NCBI RefSeq assembly: GCF_003589595.1
Contig: NW_020654810.1
Location: 20,341,201 to 20,405,200, forward strand
DNA from: Hyposmocoma kahamanoa
Taxonomy: Eukaryota > Arthropoda > Insecta > Lepidoptera > Cosmopterigidae
Reading direction: 5' to 3'
Length of the DNA: 64,000 nucleotides
Below are positions 1 through 11,450 of this stretch, piece by piece. Under the pieces are notes generated by a model, which did not search any database, was not told where the DNA came from, and worked only from the letters and a program-made list of their open reading frames with translations. Positions within the stretch are counted from its first letter, which is position 1, and each line of letters opens with the position of its first letter. Made by a program: the position numbers and the translations under genes.

Positions 1-95
1 AAAACACAGAATAACTTACACACAGTGGCCGAAAGTATGGTTCGCTCTATTCTATTTTCTTTTCTAAAGTTGTATTGCATTTGGCTCCTAAAGTC

Positions 96-359
96 CTATG
101 TTATTTTTAATGACACTTCAAACATTCCTTCGTCTGTCATATCTTCTAGATACACTACATGATGGCCCGAACCAGCCCTTAGTTTCGATTTGCAAATGGG
201 ACAGTTCGGTTCCTTATTCAAGCTTTTCTTAAGGCAGTTGATACAGAACACATGGCCACATTTCGTAGATGCTACAGTTTCGTTGCCGAAAACCTTGAAA
301 CAAAGTGGACAACGTATTCGGACGAATTTTCTCGATTTCGGGCATGTGCAGCTGTTTAC
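96..359 (-). CDS. Terminal coding exon of a RING-finger (RNF4-like) ubiquitin ligase
   Basis: Seen: read on the minus strand, a polypyrimidine-AG acceptor (AG at 361-360) opens an 87-codon frame in phase 0 ending at TAG (98-96). The peptide carries a full C3HC4 RING: CPLC (exon residues 17-20), 13 residues, CGH (34-36), VFC (39), INC (42), 10 residues, CPIC (53-56). About 30 residues follow, containing HHVVYLED, then the stop. Known: such RINGs recruit E2 enzymes to transfer ubiquitin; RNF4 and insect Degringolade end shortly after a C-terminal RING with a similar CGHVFC core. Inference: this is the last coding exon of the gene whose proline-rich exon lies at 11451-12046, because phases match (0/0) and strand agrees. 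The 3' UTR would run off the left edge. Any other small RING E3 remains possible, since the RING alone does not fix the family member. All eight zinc ligands are intact, so this is not an obvious pseudogene. Confidence 0.85.
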   Translation of the reverse strand, partial: VNSCTCPKSRKFVRIRCPLCFKVFGNETVASTKCGHVFCINCLKKSLNKEPNCPICKSKLRAGSGHHVVYLEDMTDEGMFEVSLKIT

Positions 360-391
360 CTGAAGGAATAAGTTTTATTATATATATTTTT

Positions 392-927
392 GTAGCAGTA
401 GAGCTCCTTGTGAGAGTTCGTCTCGGGAAGTACTGCCACCTTACCTGTTTCTACCGCCAAGTAGTAATGTGAGTGTTACTCCGGTTTTTGACGAACTATA
501 CCGCGTTGCCGCGTTGGCCGCGTGCATCTAACTGTCATGGCTAAGTAGGTACGCTCTATTTATTTAGCTTTTACGTTTTTACTAAAAAGAGCGCATAGGC
601 GCCCGGGCGAGACTGGCCTGTCTTTGGTCTACGCGGCGACATTTGGACAGCGCGGTTGTATTATTCAGAGCAATTTAAATGTTGTTGCCTAGTAAATAGA
701 ATTCAAATTCGCCATTAACTTACGTGAAAGTGTAAACTGGGCGCTAAAAGGGTGCTTGGTGAAATTACAGGCACATGAGACATGCCAACTTGTGATGGGC
801 GCAGTGGCAGAGCCATTCAGATATTTGTGATTTAAAGCTCTGAGTGGCACTTTAACTGTCATTGACAGGCGTGACGCTTACCACCAGGTGCACGACTTAT
901 TCGTCACTTGGTTTCATAAAAAAATAG
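392..927 (+). mobile_element. Repeat A copy 1, split by ~255 bp of unrelated sequence
   Basis: The 5' part (392-491) matches the A head GTAGCAGTAGAGCTCCTTGT and the TTCTRCCGCCAAG core. The 3' part (about 749-927) resumes with GTGAAATTACAGGCACATG and runs to the ACAGGCGTGWCGCTTACCA block and an ATAAAAAAA end. The inserted 492-748 is CpG-richer and unlike A. It could be a nested insertion; no target duplication was resolved. Confidence 0.75.
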
Positions 928-3151
928 TCAAGTTTAAAAGACTGTAACCGGATCACCAATGTACGATATGATACTAACGAAATCGAAGATATAAGACGTT
1001 TCAAGATAAATTAAAAAAGGCGGCTTCTAAAATAAAACAATTTCACGATATTATGGGATAATTTTCGGGTATTGGCAGCGTATTCTATTTTTAAGTTCTT
1101 TAGCTTAATTTAGTATTGTAATGATGTACATTTTTAGCTGAATAAATATTAATATTATTATAAAAATTGCCATATTATTAAAGAATATGGCCATCTAAAC
1201 TAGGTACAGAAAACTAATCTGAAAATTACTCTATAACTTTTATTTGTGATAGTGTAAGAAGTGTAATTTTATTACGAATTTTGACATAAACATTATGAAT
1301 GGAAAGTTATAATTTCGTTACCATTAAATCCTTTCTTTTTCTTTTAAATGCTATAATTTGCATCTCTTATTCCTGAATAACGTAAGCGGCTCTCCCCGAA
1401 AAGGAAGATATCAGGTCATATTGCAACCACGTTGCCTTCATGGGAGTTGAGGACTGTACAGGATGTTTTGCAAAAAGTTTGCGACGGGAACATTCATAAT
1501 CGTTTTGTGTAAAAATTTAAATCAAACATCATCTAAGCAACTTCAAAACTACCTTTACATAGAAGTTTAGAAAAGCACTTCGCAAATAATGGCTTGTAAA
1601 CAGAGAAGGTAAGCTTACCTTCACCAATTTGGACCTTTTATTAACTTTGCCTCGCCTGTTTTTTTTCTGTGTATTATTATTAAGTGGTGGTGGCATTTTG
1701 TTCAGATATCATGAGTTATATAATTATTTTATTAATTTTGGATTTTTTAATGCATAGATAAAAACTAAATTGACACATTTTTGACCATGTTTCATAGAGA
1801 AAAGTAAACTTTTTCTTAGACTATTTTCCATCCTCTAAGAAACTTTTTACATATTTAATTTTTTTCTTATTTTTCTTGGCTTTTCGCAACTACGCTTAAA
1901 CCAATTAATACCTTAGAATTAATTCTTTTATTTTTTTCCATCTTCTAAGATTAATACTCATATTGTAGCATAATCCAACGACAACTTTGTAATCTCTTCC
2001 ATAATCAGTGACAACGGTGCTTTCTGGTATTAGAACTCTTTTTTTGGAAATAGTTTTACTATCTAGGACCCAGAAACCTAATGATATTATAGTGTAAAAG
2101 ATCATTTAAGAAACTTACGAAAATGTCGTTTTAGAAAGGCTCCAATATTTTCCAATATTTTATAAGGAAAACAAATGTACTCGGAATATGCTGGCGTTGT
2201 AAGTCTATGGTATGGTTTGTATAAAAACGTAAATGTATAAAAACCATATAAAAACATAGCAAAGCTACAAGTTCAGCTGTGTACAGTTTTACACAAACAG
2301 GGTGAACAAAACTAATGACCGTTGTAAGGGTTTCACCGTATTTGTCGGCTGGAGCCGATGCCGAAATGTGTGTGTCCATGAAATAAGAGCGAAAGAGAGG
2401 TTCTGCGTTGCGCCATTAGAATATTCCTTTTTATTTTTTCATCCTCAAAGGTTTCGTCCGGGTCCAGTCGCATGGTCCGTTGCCGCCAACGTGATTTACT
2501 TTCTTATTGACTGAACCACGGTGTATTTCTAGAAAATTTGGTTAAATAATTAGGACGTTGATGCAAATTGAAGTGTGTTCGCAACTCACGGACCTATGGA
2601 CACCGCAGCGATAGCATTCTAAGCCGTCAGCCGTAGAATCCGACTAACGAATTATTGCGCAGGGAATTACAAAGATCTCGATGCACTTTCTATTGCGCCC
2701 GCGCAATGGGCGGGGGTAATAAGCTATTTTTCAATTGTACGCCTCGATTTGGTGCCTTTCTCGGATTGTTGCCTAGGGATGCTTAGCTTTGAAATGCGTT
2801 TAATTGTACTCAATTCTTCAAGTCTGTTGTTTAAGGCTATTCAGCATTGAATAAAACAGATGCAAGACATGAATATGGCTTTCATGTTTTTGTTTTGTTG
2901 TCATTAATTTATTATATGAATCGCTACCAAGTTTATTAAATAAAGTGTAAAGTTAAAGATTCATTAGAAAATCCAGCACAACCGTAATATTTTGACAACC
3001 GCGATGGCTCAGTGTTTAGTGTTCTAAGAAGGCTCGATTTAGGAAATTACATTTTTGTTAATTGGTTCTGGGTACTGTCCCATAGTTAATTCCATTGCTC
3101 TGGTACTCATATTACGGGAACAAGTATTGACGTCAAGCCAATTTAATATTA
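928..3151. other. AT-rich stretch without recognised gene
   Basis: Only the MITE E end at 1162-1231 was recognised. Short open frames here lack protein-like composition. A GC-richer patch at about 2590-2780 (with TTGCGCCCGCGCAATGGGCG) is unexplained. Confidence 0.5.
1162..1231 (+). mobile_element. MITE E, right-end fragment (copy 1)
   Basis: AAAATTGCCAT followed about 30 bases later by AGGTACAGAAAACTAATCTG and AAAATTACTC matches the right inverted terminus of the three fuller E copies (16809, 31996, 43693). The left half is missing. Confidence 0.6.
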
Positions 3152-3366
3152 GTAGCAGTAAACCTGTGAAAAAATCGTCCAGAGAAGTACTGTTTGTTAC
3201 CTTACCTATTTCTGCCGCCAAGCAGTAATGTGAGCATTATTGCGTTTCAATTTTGAAGGTTAAGGTTGCTCGTGAAGTTAAAGCACGTGGGATTTTTCAA
3301 CTTATGTTTCAGGGCAACGGGCGCAGTGACAGTGCAACTGTCAGTACAGGTGTAACGCTTATTGGA
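3152..3366 (+). mobile_element. Repeat A copy 2 (degenerate)
   Basis: GTAGCAGTAAACCTGTG head, ACCTATTTCTGCCGCCAAGC core and CAACTTATGTTTCAGGG middle match the A consensus, with a shortened and diverged 3' third. Confidence 0.75.
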
Positions 3367-4036
3367 AGATATTATGTACTCTCGTTTTGGCTTATAATCG
3401 ATAGTATATATTTAAGCACTTGGGAATTTGATTGTATATTTATTTATCTTATTGAAGTATAAGCCAAAGCTTGATGATTAACACCATGGACTGTGTTTAT
3501 GAGAGTAATACAGACGGAAAATCCAGTTCGAACAAAGTTGTGGAAGAAGAAGTACGTATATTTGAAACAACTGTAACATCCCTAGAGTATCGATGATTCT
3601 CAGTTATGAAATTGAGTTCGAGCTTCCTTGTGCGGACGACGTAAATCTTTGGCACTGTTATTGCGTGCTAAAACAGAAGTGTTCGTTACATCATTATTGA
3701 TGTGTCCGTTTAGATTAACCTCTGCATGTGATTTGTAGTGTTGTTATAGATATTATATTCTTTACAGTCGGAAAGCGTAAAACGTACGTACTTTAATACT
3801 TTTCCCCTGTGTAGGAGCTATACTATCGAGTCCCCTGGAATCATGTGCCACTTAGTTTGCTACAGGTGCACTAGTATGTCTTAGCACTAAATAAAAGAAA
3901 AGTAATAGTTTCGTTCATAGTTGAGCCCACCGGCTTTTGCCTGTTCTATATATCGTTCTGTATATGGGGATATCATCCTTACTTGGTCGATATTCCCTTC
4001 AGGAGTACTAAGCGCTTTTCATCATCTTTTATTATG

Positions 4037-4153
4037 CGCACAGCCCAGGAATGGAACTTCCCGTCTGCGACTGGGTTTCCGAGCACATACATCCCGGGTA
4101 TCTTTAAAGTGCGACTGAATAGGCATCTTCTGGGCGAGCTCGTTCCATCATAG
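4037..4153 (+). pseudogene. C-terminal scrap of a non-LTR retrotransposon reverse transcriptase
   Basis: A 38-codon frame reads RTAQEWN, then GFPSTYIPGIFKVRLNRHLL, then TAG. This is the widespread LINE ORF2 C-terminal pattern (AR-x-WN-xLP ... FPxxYxxxxFKxRxNRHL). Upstream sequence is out of frame or decayed. It lies within the RING-gene intron and is presumably dead. Confidence 0.6.
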
Positions 4154-7100
4154 ATCCTATCTTTGCTAGGCTAGTTCAAGAGCAAGTCCATTTAATAAAA
4201 GAAAGTCAAACGATTTTCACCTGGCAATAGATAGAACAAAATATAAATTCAAAAATACGGAACGAACGAGAAAAAACAAGGAATTCTGTGAAATGGCTGC
4301 ATTGTTGTAACATATTAAGGAAAAATAATAATAACTATTTGAAACTTGAATATATAATAATGATTACGTTGTAATAATGTCGAAGACAGCGCTTCTATCT
4401 TAAGCAAGAAACATTGTTTAAAACAAGCGACAAGTTTGGTGTGTCTGAGTTACAATCCATGATTTTGAAGCGTGACTCAAATCTTATACGTAAGGGAATA
4501 AAGATTAAACAAATATAGTTTTAACGATTATCCAAAATATCGTGACAGAATTTACAGAAAACAGAATTATTAGCACCAGCTACAGGTGTCTTACTGCAGT
4601 GTGATTCTCATTGTCAACACGTGATCATGGATCTTGTAAGTATTCCGAAATATTGCGTTAATAAGAAAAAGTCAAGCCGTGGCAAAGTGACAATAATTTA
4701 ATAAAAAAACTTATTCTATGAATTTTACTTCATGAAAATTGGATGGAATCGAATGGTATTTCGAAAACAATTGCGTTGGAAAACTACATCCTACTTGATA
4801 AAATATATACCACAGACCACATTTCTTCCGTGATATATACAATAAAAGAGAGCAGTCAGATCTATTAGGTCATCATTGCATTGTGTCACAATATCTGTAA
4901 CGTTACAACACATTGCATTAAAATTACGAGGCATATACTGGCCATTGTATAGCTCTATGACACAGCAAACATCGATGTTATATTCGGGATTCTAATCGAT
5001 ATTATTGCATACCACCCACACGGCAATGGGCGGTCTACCAAGACTATCACGATCACCATTTGAATCTATAAAATTCAGATGATTTCAATAACTAAGTGAC
5101 TACAAATATGCTAATACACGTCTTATACAAGGAGAATAGAGTCAGTTTACGTTCTGAATGTTGAGAATAAGGTACTTATGTGTAAAAAAATGTATCGGGT
5201 AGTCCTGAGGGATTATTTTATTTGTTCAGATCTGTAAATTCGTGACCAAAGAATTTGAATAATATTCTGCCTTGAATATGTACAAAAAAAATTATATTTA
5301 TCATAAAAGGATTCATATCAAATGATCTTTATTAAGATGTGACGATTGTATCTGTCGTTCATAAATTTGGCTTTGCGTTTGGTAGTTTAAAGCGCAAAAG
5401 ATGTAACTAAGGTGATATGTGTTACTAAACCACTTAACAACAAAGCAGATTTTAAACAAAAGACTACAGACAACTTGTAATGGAATATAATATTCAAAGA
5501 AGTGAAATCGAATAATAAAGACTACATAACCATTAGCAAACTATTTATGGACGTATTAAATACCAACCACATTCCTCTAAACTGTCTCTTAGGTATACAA
5601 CTAAGTAATCGTCGCTTTCCTAACAAGAAACAAAGTAAGCAAGTCTTTATAATTGGCCAAAGCTTAACTTTAGAACTAATTGGCAACATACTGTCGTCGC
5701 GAGATTCTCTCGATGCCTGTAATTATAATGTGTATAAGTTTCCACCTATCTGTTATACGGACTGGACAATAGATAGAAAATGAACTTATGGAAGATAATA
5801 GAGGTCCGGAAGACAGGAGATGAAATATTTACTATTTCCAATGTTACCACATGAAATCTGCCATTAAACCAGGTAAAGTGGATACACAAGTTTCGTATAG
5901 AAAGGCGAAGTGTTGACTATTAAAGATAAAGATGATAATAGCAAAACTAAAGTCAAAATAATTAATAATAGCAAAATATCTTAAGAGACAACAATGAAAA
6001 GACAGTCCGATTCAAAACACAAACGCTAATAATATATTTCAACGTAATACGTGATTGTACATATAATGCGGAAGTATAAACAAAACTATATTAAACCAAA
6101 TACAAACACAGTTAATGTAAATGAGATAACATTCGACCAACACGCATTTGCACTACCGTTAAAGCTACTAGAAGCTTGTATGCAGCAATTTACAGCCAAG
6201 TACAATCGTAAGGCAATAAAATCAAGACAAACGATCTCTTTCAAGCTGATTGCCTGTCGAATACAGAGCGTGTCACAGATAGTGAAACTAACAGTAAGGA
6301 ATGTTTAAACTGCTAAATTATGTCAACTCAAATCATGTCATTTGTTCCAAATTATTGAAAAACTTCACAATTAATATTCTTCTCTACATCTTTAAATTTT
6401 CTCTGCGCAAGTAGCGCTATCGATGTCCTGTTCCTGGTTATGACCTTCACGTTTATATATCTGGATATCAATTACGTGTTTTTCAACTTCAATTCAGTTG
6501 AGAAGAAGTATTCCATAGTTATCCTCATTGATGTAAGTAAATATGGGATCGGTGTACTATTTATAATTGTGATTATCTTCTTTCGCATCATTATCTATGG
6601 TATCGTAACCAATACTCAATCAAGCAATGCTAACAGTAAGGTTCAAAGTGGGGCAACTCATTAGTTCGCCCTTTACTAGGTCAACTGACCGAATGGAATT
6701 GGTTAAAGCAATTATGGTATTCGTTAAATGAACTTACTAAGCTGAAGGTGGATTGGGAATAATGAGTAAACATTCTGACCAATAACAGTTACGTGTCGAA
6801 ATTGAAGATTTCCTAGACAATGATTTGTTGTCAATTAACAGTTAAGTGGTTCTATAGCAGTAAAATTTTAGTACGTATGCTATTCGTAGAACGGGCGAAC
6901 TATTTAACATAGTTACCGAAGGAGATCTATGTTGTTGTAAAAAAGATGAGAAGTAACATTTCGTTATTGCTTTATTGCCAGTAAAGTACGGAATGTTAAA
7001 TTCATGACAAAATCAGATGCAACGGTAAAAGCTAGGCAAACATAGCAAATGCTCAAAAACTGAATAGTTATGCGAAGCAGTGTTCAACGTACTTAAAATC

Positions 7101-8253
7101 GTAATTATACTAATAATTTTCCAACCATGTGACCCATCTGGTACCGCATAGCGTGACCGCATGTCCTTCATTAAATATTTCCAGCTACCCGTGAAAGTCG
7201 GAGATATCACTAATTGTTGCTCCAGATTGAGTTTAGCCGCTCAGTTTCAGAATTAGGTTAATATGAATCATTTCGGAGTATTAATCCGCTTATGGTAAAC
7301 TGTAACGGTGGCCATAGCGGATTGAATGATACAAAATGGGCAATTTTATTTATGAAACATCAGGCGTACTTTTGATATTGTATCTAAGTACGTGGTTTCT
7401 ACGAAACCTTTAAGTTTGATTGTTTGAGTTACAAATCTAAATATCATGCACGTCTGTAAAATTGTACTACACATGATATTTCCAGATTTTCAAAGAATAT
7501 TTAGATATAACTGTACAACACTTCATTTTCGTCTTGCATCTCATAACTTGAACCATGGTAAATCACGGACAGCGTTGGTTTTGGGCCAAGGTCCGACTCC
7601 GCCCTGTCTGGGCATTTCATTAGGCCACTGGATCTGCAGAGGGTCGTCTGTTTTGTAATGCCACTCCCTTGATTCGTGTGATAGTATTGACATTTAATAA
7701 TCGAATGAAAAATAGTTTTATCAGTCATTTGTCACTTAGTACACAGAAAAAAAAAGGATTTTTACTAATAAGAAAGAGCAATTTCTCAAAATATTTGCTA
7801 ATTCTGAAAAAATATTTATCAAAAGCAATAAAATATTGTCATTACAAAAAATACTGCTCATCTTTTTCTAATACAATTTTACTCTTAACTTTATTCTAAC
7901 TTTTAGACAAATAGTTATAAATTAAGTGAACGCACTTCAAGATTTTATTTCATTTCTAATCAATTAATTGGACATTATACATCAAGAAATTATTACCTCT
8001 TACATCAAATTTAAATACTCTTAAATGAATTCAAAATTTCTTGGGTGTATTTTAAGAAAATATATTCTTAAACAAAAAAGGAAATAGTTTGCTATTCAGA
8101 TTAATATTCTAAATTCTAGAGTATATTCTTAAAGCAACATTTCGTTGCGTTTTCATAGTGAATGTTGTCGTGACATGTCGCCGAAGGCGGTAACTATTAC
8201 TTTTACTTGTGCTTGTAATCATAAAAATCATAAACATCTACAATCGGTATTCA
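4154..8253. other. Long intronic AT-rich block, no gene recognised, no SINE copies seen
   Basis: Four kilobases without the A, B, C or D elements that pepper the rest. It holds several open frames of 74 to 93 codons with no recognisable motif (5502-5783, 6051-6308 and 6440-6664, all plus) and a two-stop frame at 4725-5084 (minus). The 6440-6664 frame has a strongly hydrophobic run (residues about 36-54) followed by a polar tail. Whether any derives from one decayed element is not decidable by eye. Confidence 0.4.
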
Positions 8254-9812
8254 CAAGCCCGGGAAACCTCCATCTGAACCCTCCAGTTACCGTCCCATCT
8301 CCCTGCTTAACACCATGGGCAAACTCTATGAGCGCATCCTATACACCCGCCTCAGAGACTACGTCATGTCTCACAATCTCCTCCCCGACGAACAGTTCAG
8401 TTTCAGAGCTAGGCACTCATGCGTCCAGCAAGTGCACCGGATAGTGGAACATATCTCCGAAGGTTTCGATCGCCCCCGCTTCATGCCCACTGGCGCCCTC
8501 TTCTTCGATGTGGCAAAAGCTTTCGACAAAGTCTGGCACAACGGCTTACTTTACAAGCTGTACAATCTCGGCGTGCCTGATCGTCTCGTGCACATCATTC
8601 GTGACTTCTTGTCGAACCGCTCTTTCCGCTACCGAGTTGGGGGCGCACTCTCCTCCCCTCACCCCGTAAGAGCTGGAGTCCCGCAAGGCTCAGTCCTCTC
8701 GCCTCTCCTATTCTCCCTGTACACTTGCGATATCCCGAAGTATCAGGCAGTAAATCTCGCCCTCTTTGCCGACGACACTGCGCTCTGCTATTCGGCGCGC
8801 AGCTCCAAGCTAGTTTCCGCGGCTCTCCAATCTGCCACCACACGCCTAGGCGAGTGGTTTCGCAGATGGAGAATCGAAGTCAATCTCGACAAAAGCACGG
8901 CGGTATTCTTCACGCGAAGTAACCTATCCAGTCGTAGGGTACAAAACCTCACCCCGATCTCGCTCTTTGACCGCCTAATCCCTTGGGTGAACACGGTCAA
9001 ATACTTAGGAGTTACGCTCGATAGGAAGCTGTCATTCAAAGCACACGTGAAAACCGTCCGCGATCGCGCCCACTTTGTTATGAGCCGGCTCCATCCCCTT
9101 CTCAACAAGCATAGCAAACTCTCCCTTCGCAATAAGGTGAGACTGTACCTGCATCCGCCCAATCATGACGTACGCCAGCGTCACATTCGCTCAGGCAAAT
9201 CCCGCGCTAATACACCGCCTGCAGGCTCTCCAAAATAGATTGATGCGCAACGCGACTGGTGCCCCGTGGTACCTGCGCAACGCTAACCTCCATATAGATT
9301 TACGGCTCCCCACAATAGCCCAATTCATGAAACAGGCATCGAGGAAATACTTCGACTCTGCTCCTCACCACCCCAACCCCCTCGTGGTGGCTGCATCTTC
9401 CTACGACCCCCTCAGGGAACAACCCCACCGCGTACGTAGGACTCGTCGGCCAAGGGAAGTCCTCAACGACCCTGACGACCTTATCATTCTCGCCACTTTG
9501 AAGGCCAACCAGATCGCTAGTCAGTCTCGTCCCTCACGCACCAACCGTCCTCGCCGGCGAGGTCGTCGAGCCCCTCATTTCAGCACGTACAGTGGTAGAT
9601 TTTCACCTACAGCACGCCCTTCTGGCGGAAGTCTCCAGTAGCGCCCTGAGCCGAGGTCCGTGCCCGCTTGGGCGCCCTCAGGCCCGCTACTTAGCTTTAA
9701 TTTTATTTTAGGGGTTATGAGCCTTCAGCTCGCCCTTTTTCTCCGGTGGCGCAGTAAAGGCCATCACCGGCCAAGTGCAAAATATCATTCATAAAAAAAA
9801 AAAAAAAAAAAA
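8254..9812 (+). mobile_element. 5'-truncated Jockey-like LINE with poly(A) tail
   Basis: Seen: the copy begins abruptly inside a reverse-transcriptase domain (KPGK ... SSYRPISLLNTMGKLYERIL, from 8255), continues through the polymerase to ORF end near 9641, has about 150 bp of 3' UTR and ends in 20 A residues (9793-9812). GC content is clearly higher than in the flanking intron, which suggests fairly recent arrival. Known: truncation at the 5' end plus poly(A) is the usual outcome of target-primed reverse transcription by Jockey-type elements. No convincing target duplication was found. Orientation is opposite to the host RING gene. Confidence 0.9.
8255..9641 (+). pseudogene. Reverse transcriptase of the Jockey-like LINE, one frameshift
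   Basis: Frame 1 (8255-9238) carries, in order, SYRPISLL, the F(S)FRARHSC region, ALFFDVAKAFDKVWH (first catalytic Asp), AGVPQGSVLSPLLF, and LFADDTAL at 8763-8786, the catalytic F/YADD box. Past VKYLGVTLD and the thumb region the frame breaks near 9147. Frame 2 (9147-9641) then supplies the typical C-terminal TYASVTFA, LQALQNRLMRNATGAPW and RKYFDSA motifs and stops at TAG. A deletion of a few bases around 9147 explains the shift. No endonuclease or gag-like ORF is present because of the truncation, so the copy cannot move by itself. Confidence 0.9.
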
Positions 9813-11285
9813 CATTGTTAGTGCCTTCTGCCGCTGTAGAATTTATACGGCACAGACTGGTACTCAAGTATTTGAGAAGATTCCTTTCTATTTCTACTTT
9901 AAGGTTTGGCACTGAACTGTGTGTTTTCGCGCCAGTGAGACATACTGTTGGGTCCATAACCCTGTAAATTTACCCTTTTTGATATTAGAAAACATAAATT
10001 TCAGTGAAATAATTAAGTACCTCTCAATTTTTCATTCCTTTTTTATCAAGTCAAAATCGGACATTTCTAATAACTAATAAATATTTTGATGAATCTAGAG
10101 TGGCTTTGTGACTTGAAGTAAATTAATTTGCTCTTGGATTAAATATTTCTGTCTTTTAAAAAAAATACACTTTTGAGACGTTTTTTTTACTATTATCAAG
10201 TAATTATTCTCTAGTGTCTATAGGGAAAGGGTCGTTTTGTTGGATTTAATAAATTTGTCTTCATAAAAATAATTTTGTCTTTTTCTAAGTAATCTGATTT
10301 TACCGTGTAGGGAATCATAAAGGAAACAAATCGGGAAGGGTATGTGTGAAATGGTGTAATGGGCCAACGCCAAGTGCGCTCTATGTATATGTACCTTCAC
10401 CTTAAACATTGAAAACCGAGGGATATCGTTAAACAAAAATATCTTACAGTTAATAATAGGCTCCTAAATAGTAGTGATTGAAAGACCCTCAAACTAGGTC
10501 AAAACGTGTTAGTTTTATTGCCACAAACGGATGATGTCGACGAGATTTTGCACTCAACTTTTCGTTTACAAATTGGTGTAACAAAAGTTTTACGGTGTTT
10601 GACACAGTTACCACCACTTTATGGGAATGACGTGGACTTTTAACACAGAGCTGCTGTACATAATAATGCGCTTTGTCTCACTGCGGGCTAAGGAGAAATG
10701 TGTAATGACGTATAAATCTTGCTTAAGCGTCACCTTTTTCAGACTTTGCTATCGCACATATCAGCTGTCGCATTACAGCGCCCACTATAAGCTTATTAAA
10801 ATAAGAAAGCCGTCAATGACTCAAACCGGGAAGTTACCGTCTCAAGCTCGCAGATTACAAGACACATATTTCGCGTGGCGCCGTCTTAAGAACAATATGT
10901 TATTGTATACCGTGACTCAGACCGCTATCGCTTTCGTATCGGTTCCAAATCATGTCGAATCATTGTGATAATGATTAGCATACGAGTACTCGTCTGTCGA
11001 AGAAAGTGTAACGCCTACAAGTTACACCAAATGTAAACAATGGATGTGCTCATTTGTACTGAAGGGCAAACACGTTTAAATCCTGCTGTAAATTCTCAAT
11101 GTTTGTTCTCTTTTCGAGAATATCATTCAAAGTGACACGAAAGTTTATCCACCCTATGGGGTCAAAACTCTCCGAGGTGAGAATTCGTCAGTCGAGTGGG
11201 TTTTTATTATTTTTGCACTTTTTAGCCGGTGTATCGAGTTTCTTTGCTCGATCGATGACCGTTACGAATTAAACCGGCTCCCGTA
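9813..11285. other. Intronic stretch, no gene recognised
   Basis: The 115-codon frame at 10621-10968 has no motif and unremarkable composition. A short nested inverted pair (AGCCGGT near 11224, ACCGGCT near 11273, with ATCGAG/CTCGAT inside) is the only structure noted. Confidence 0.4.
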
Positions 11286-11450
11286 TTACGCGTACCACTT
11301 GAAACCATTACATTGGATAAACGAATACGGTTTTTGCGCTCGCCAAAGCCAGTGGAATCTTTTGCTAAACCAAACTACGTTCTTATATGAAAAAGAAAAT
11401 TGTGGTATTATACATTTAGCAAAGTATAAAAGACATACAACTGGACGTAC

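Larger units (their letters stand above)
360..11450 (-). other. Probable 11.1-kb intron between the proline-rich and RING exons
   Basis: The donor at 11450 reads CAG|GTACGT on the minus strand and the acceptor at 360-361 reads TTCCTTCAG|GTA; both leave phase 0. The interval contains only repeats (SINE A copies, a Jockey-like LINE at 8254-9812, a LINE scrap at 4037-4153, a MITE end) and unassigned AT-rich sequence. A further small exon inside it cannot be excluded by eye. Confidence 0.55.

Noticed and set aside
8595..9162. Minus-strand frames of 82 and 124 codons
   Set aside because: They lie antisense to the reverse transcriptase, whose motifs are unmistakable on the plus strand.
10621..10968. 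Plus frame of 115 codons in the RING-gene intron
   Set aside because: No motif, domain or repeat structure; length is within chance for this sequence.
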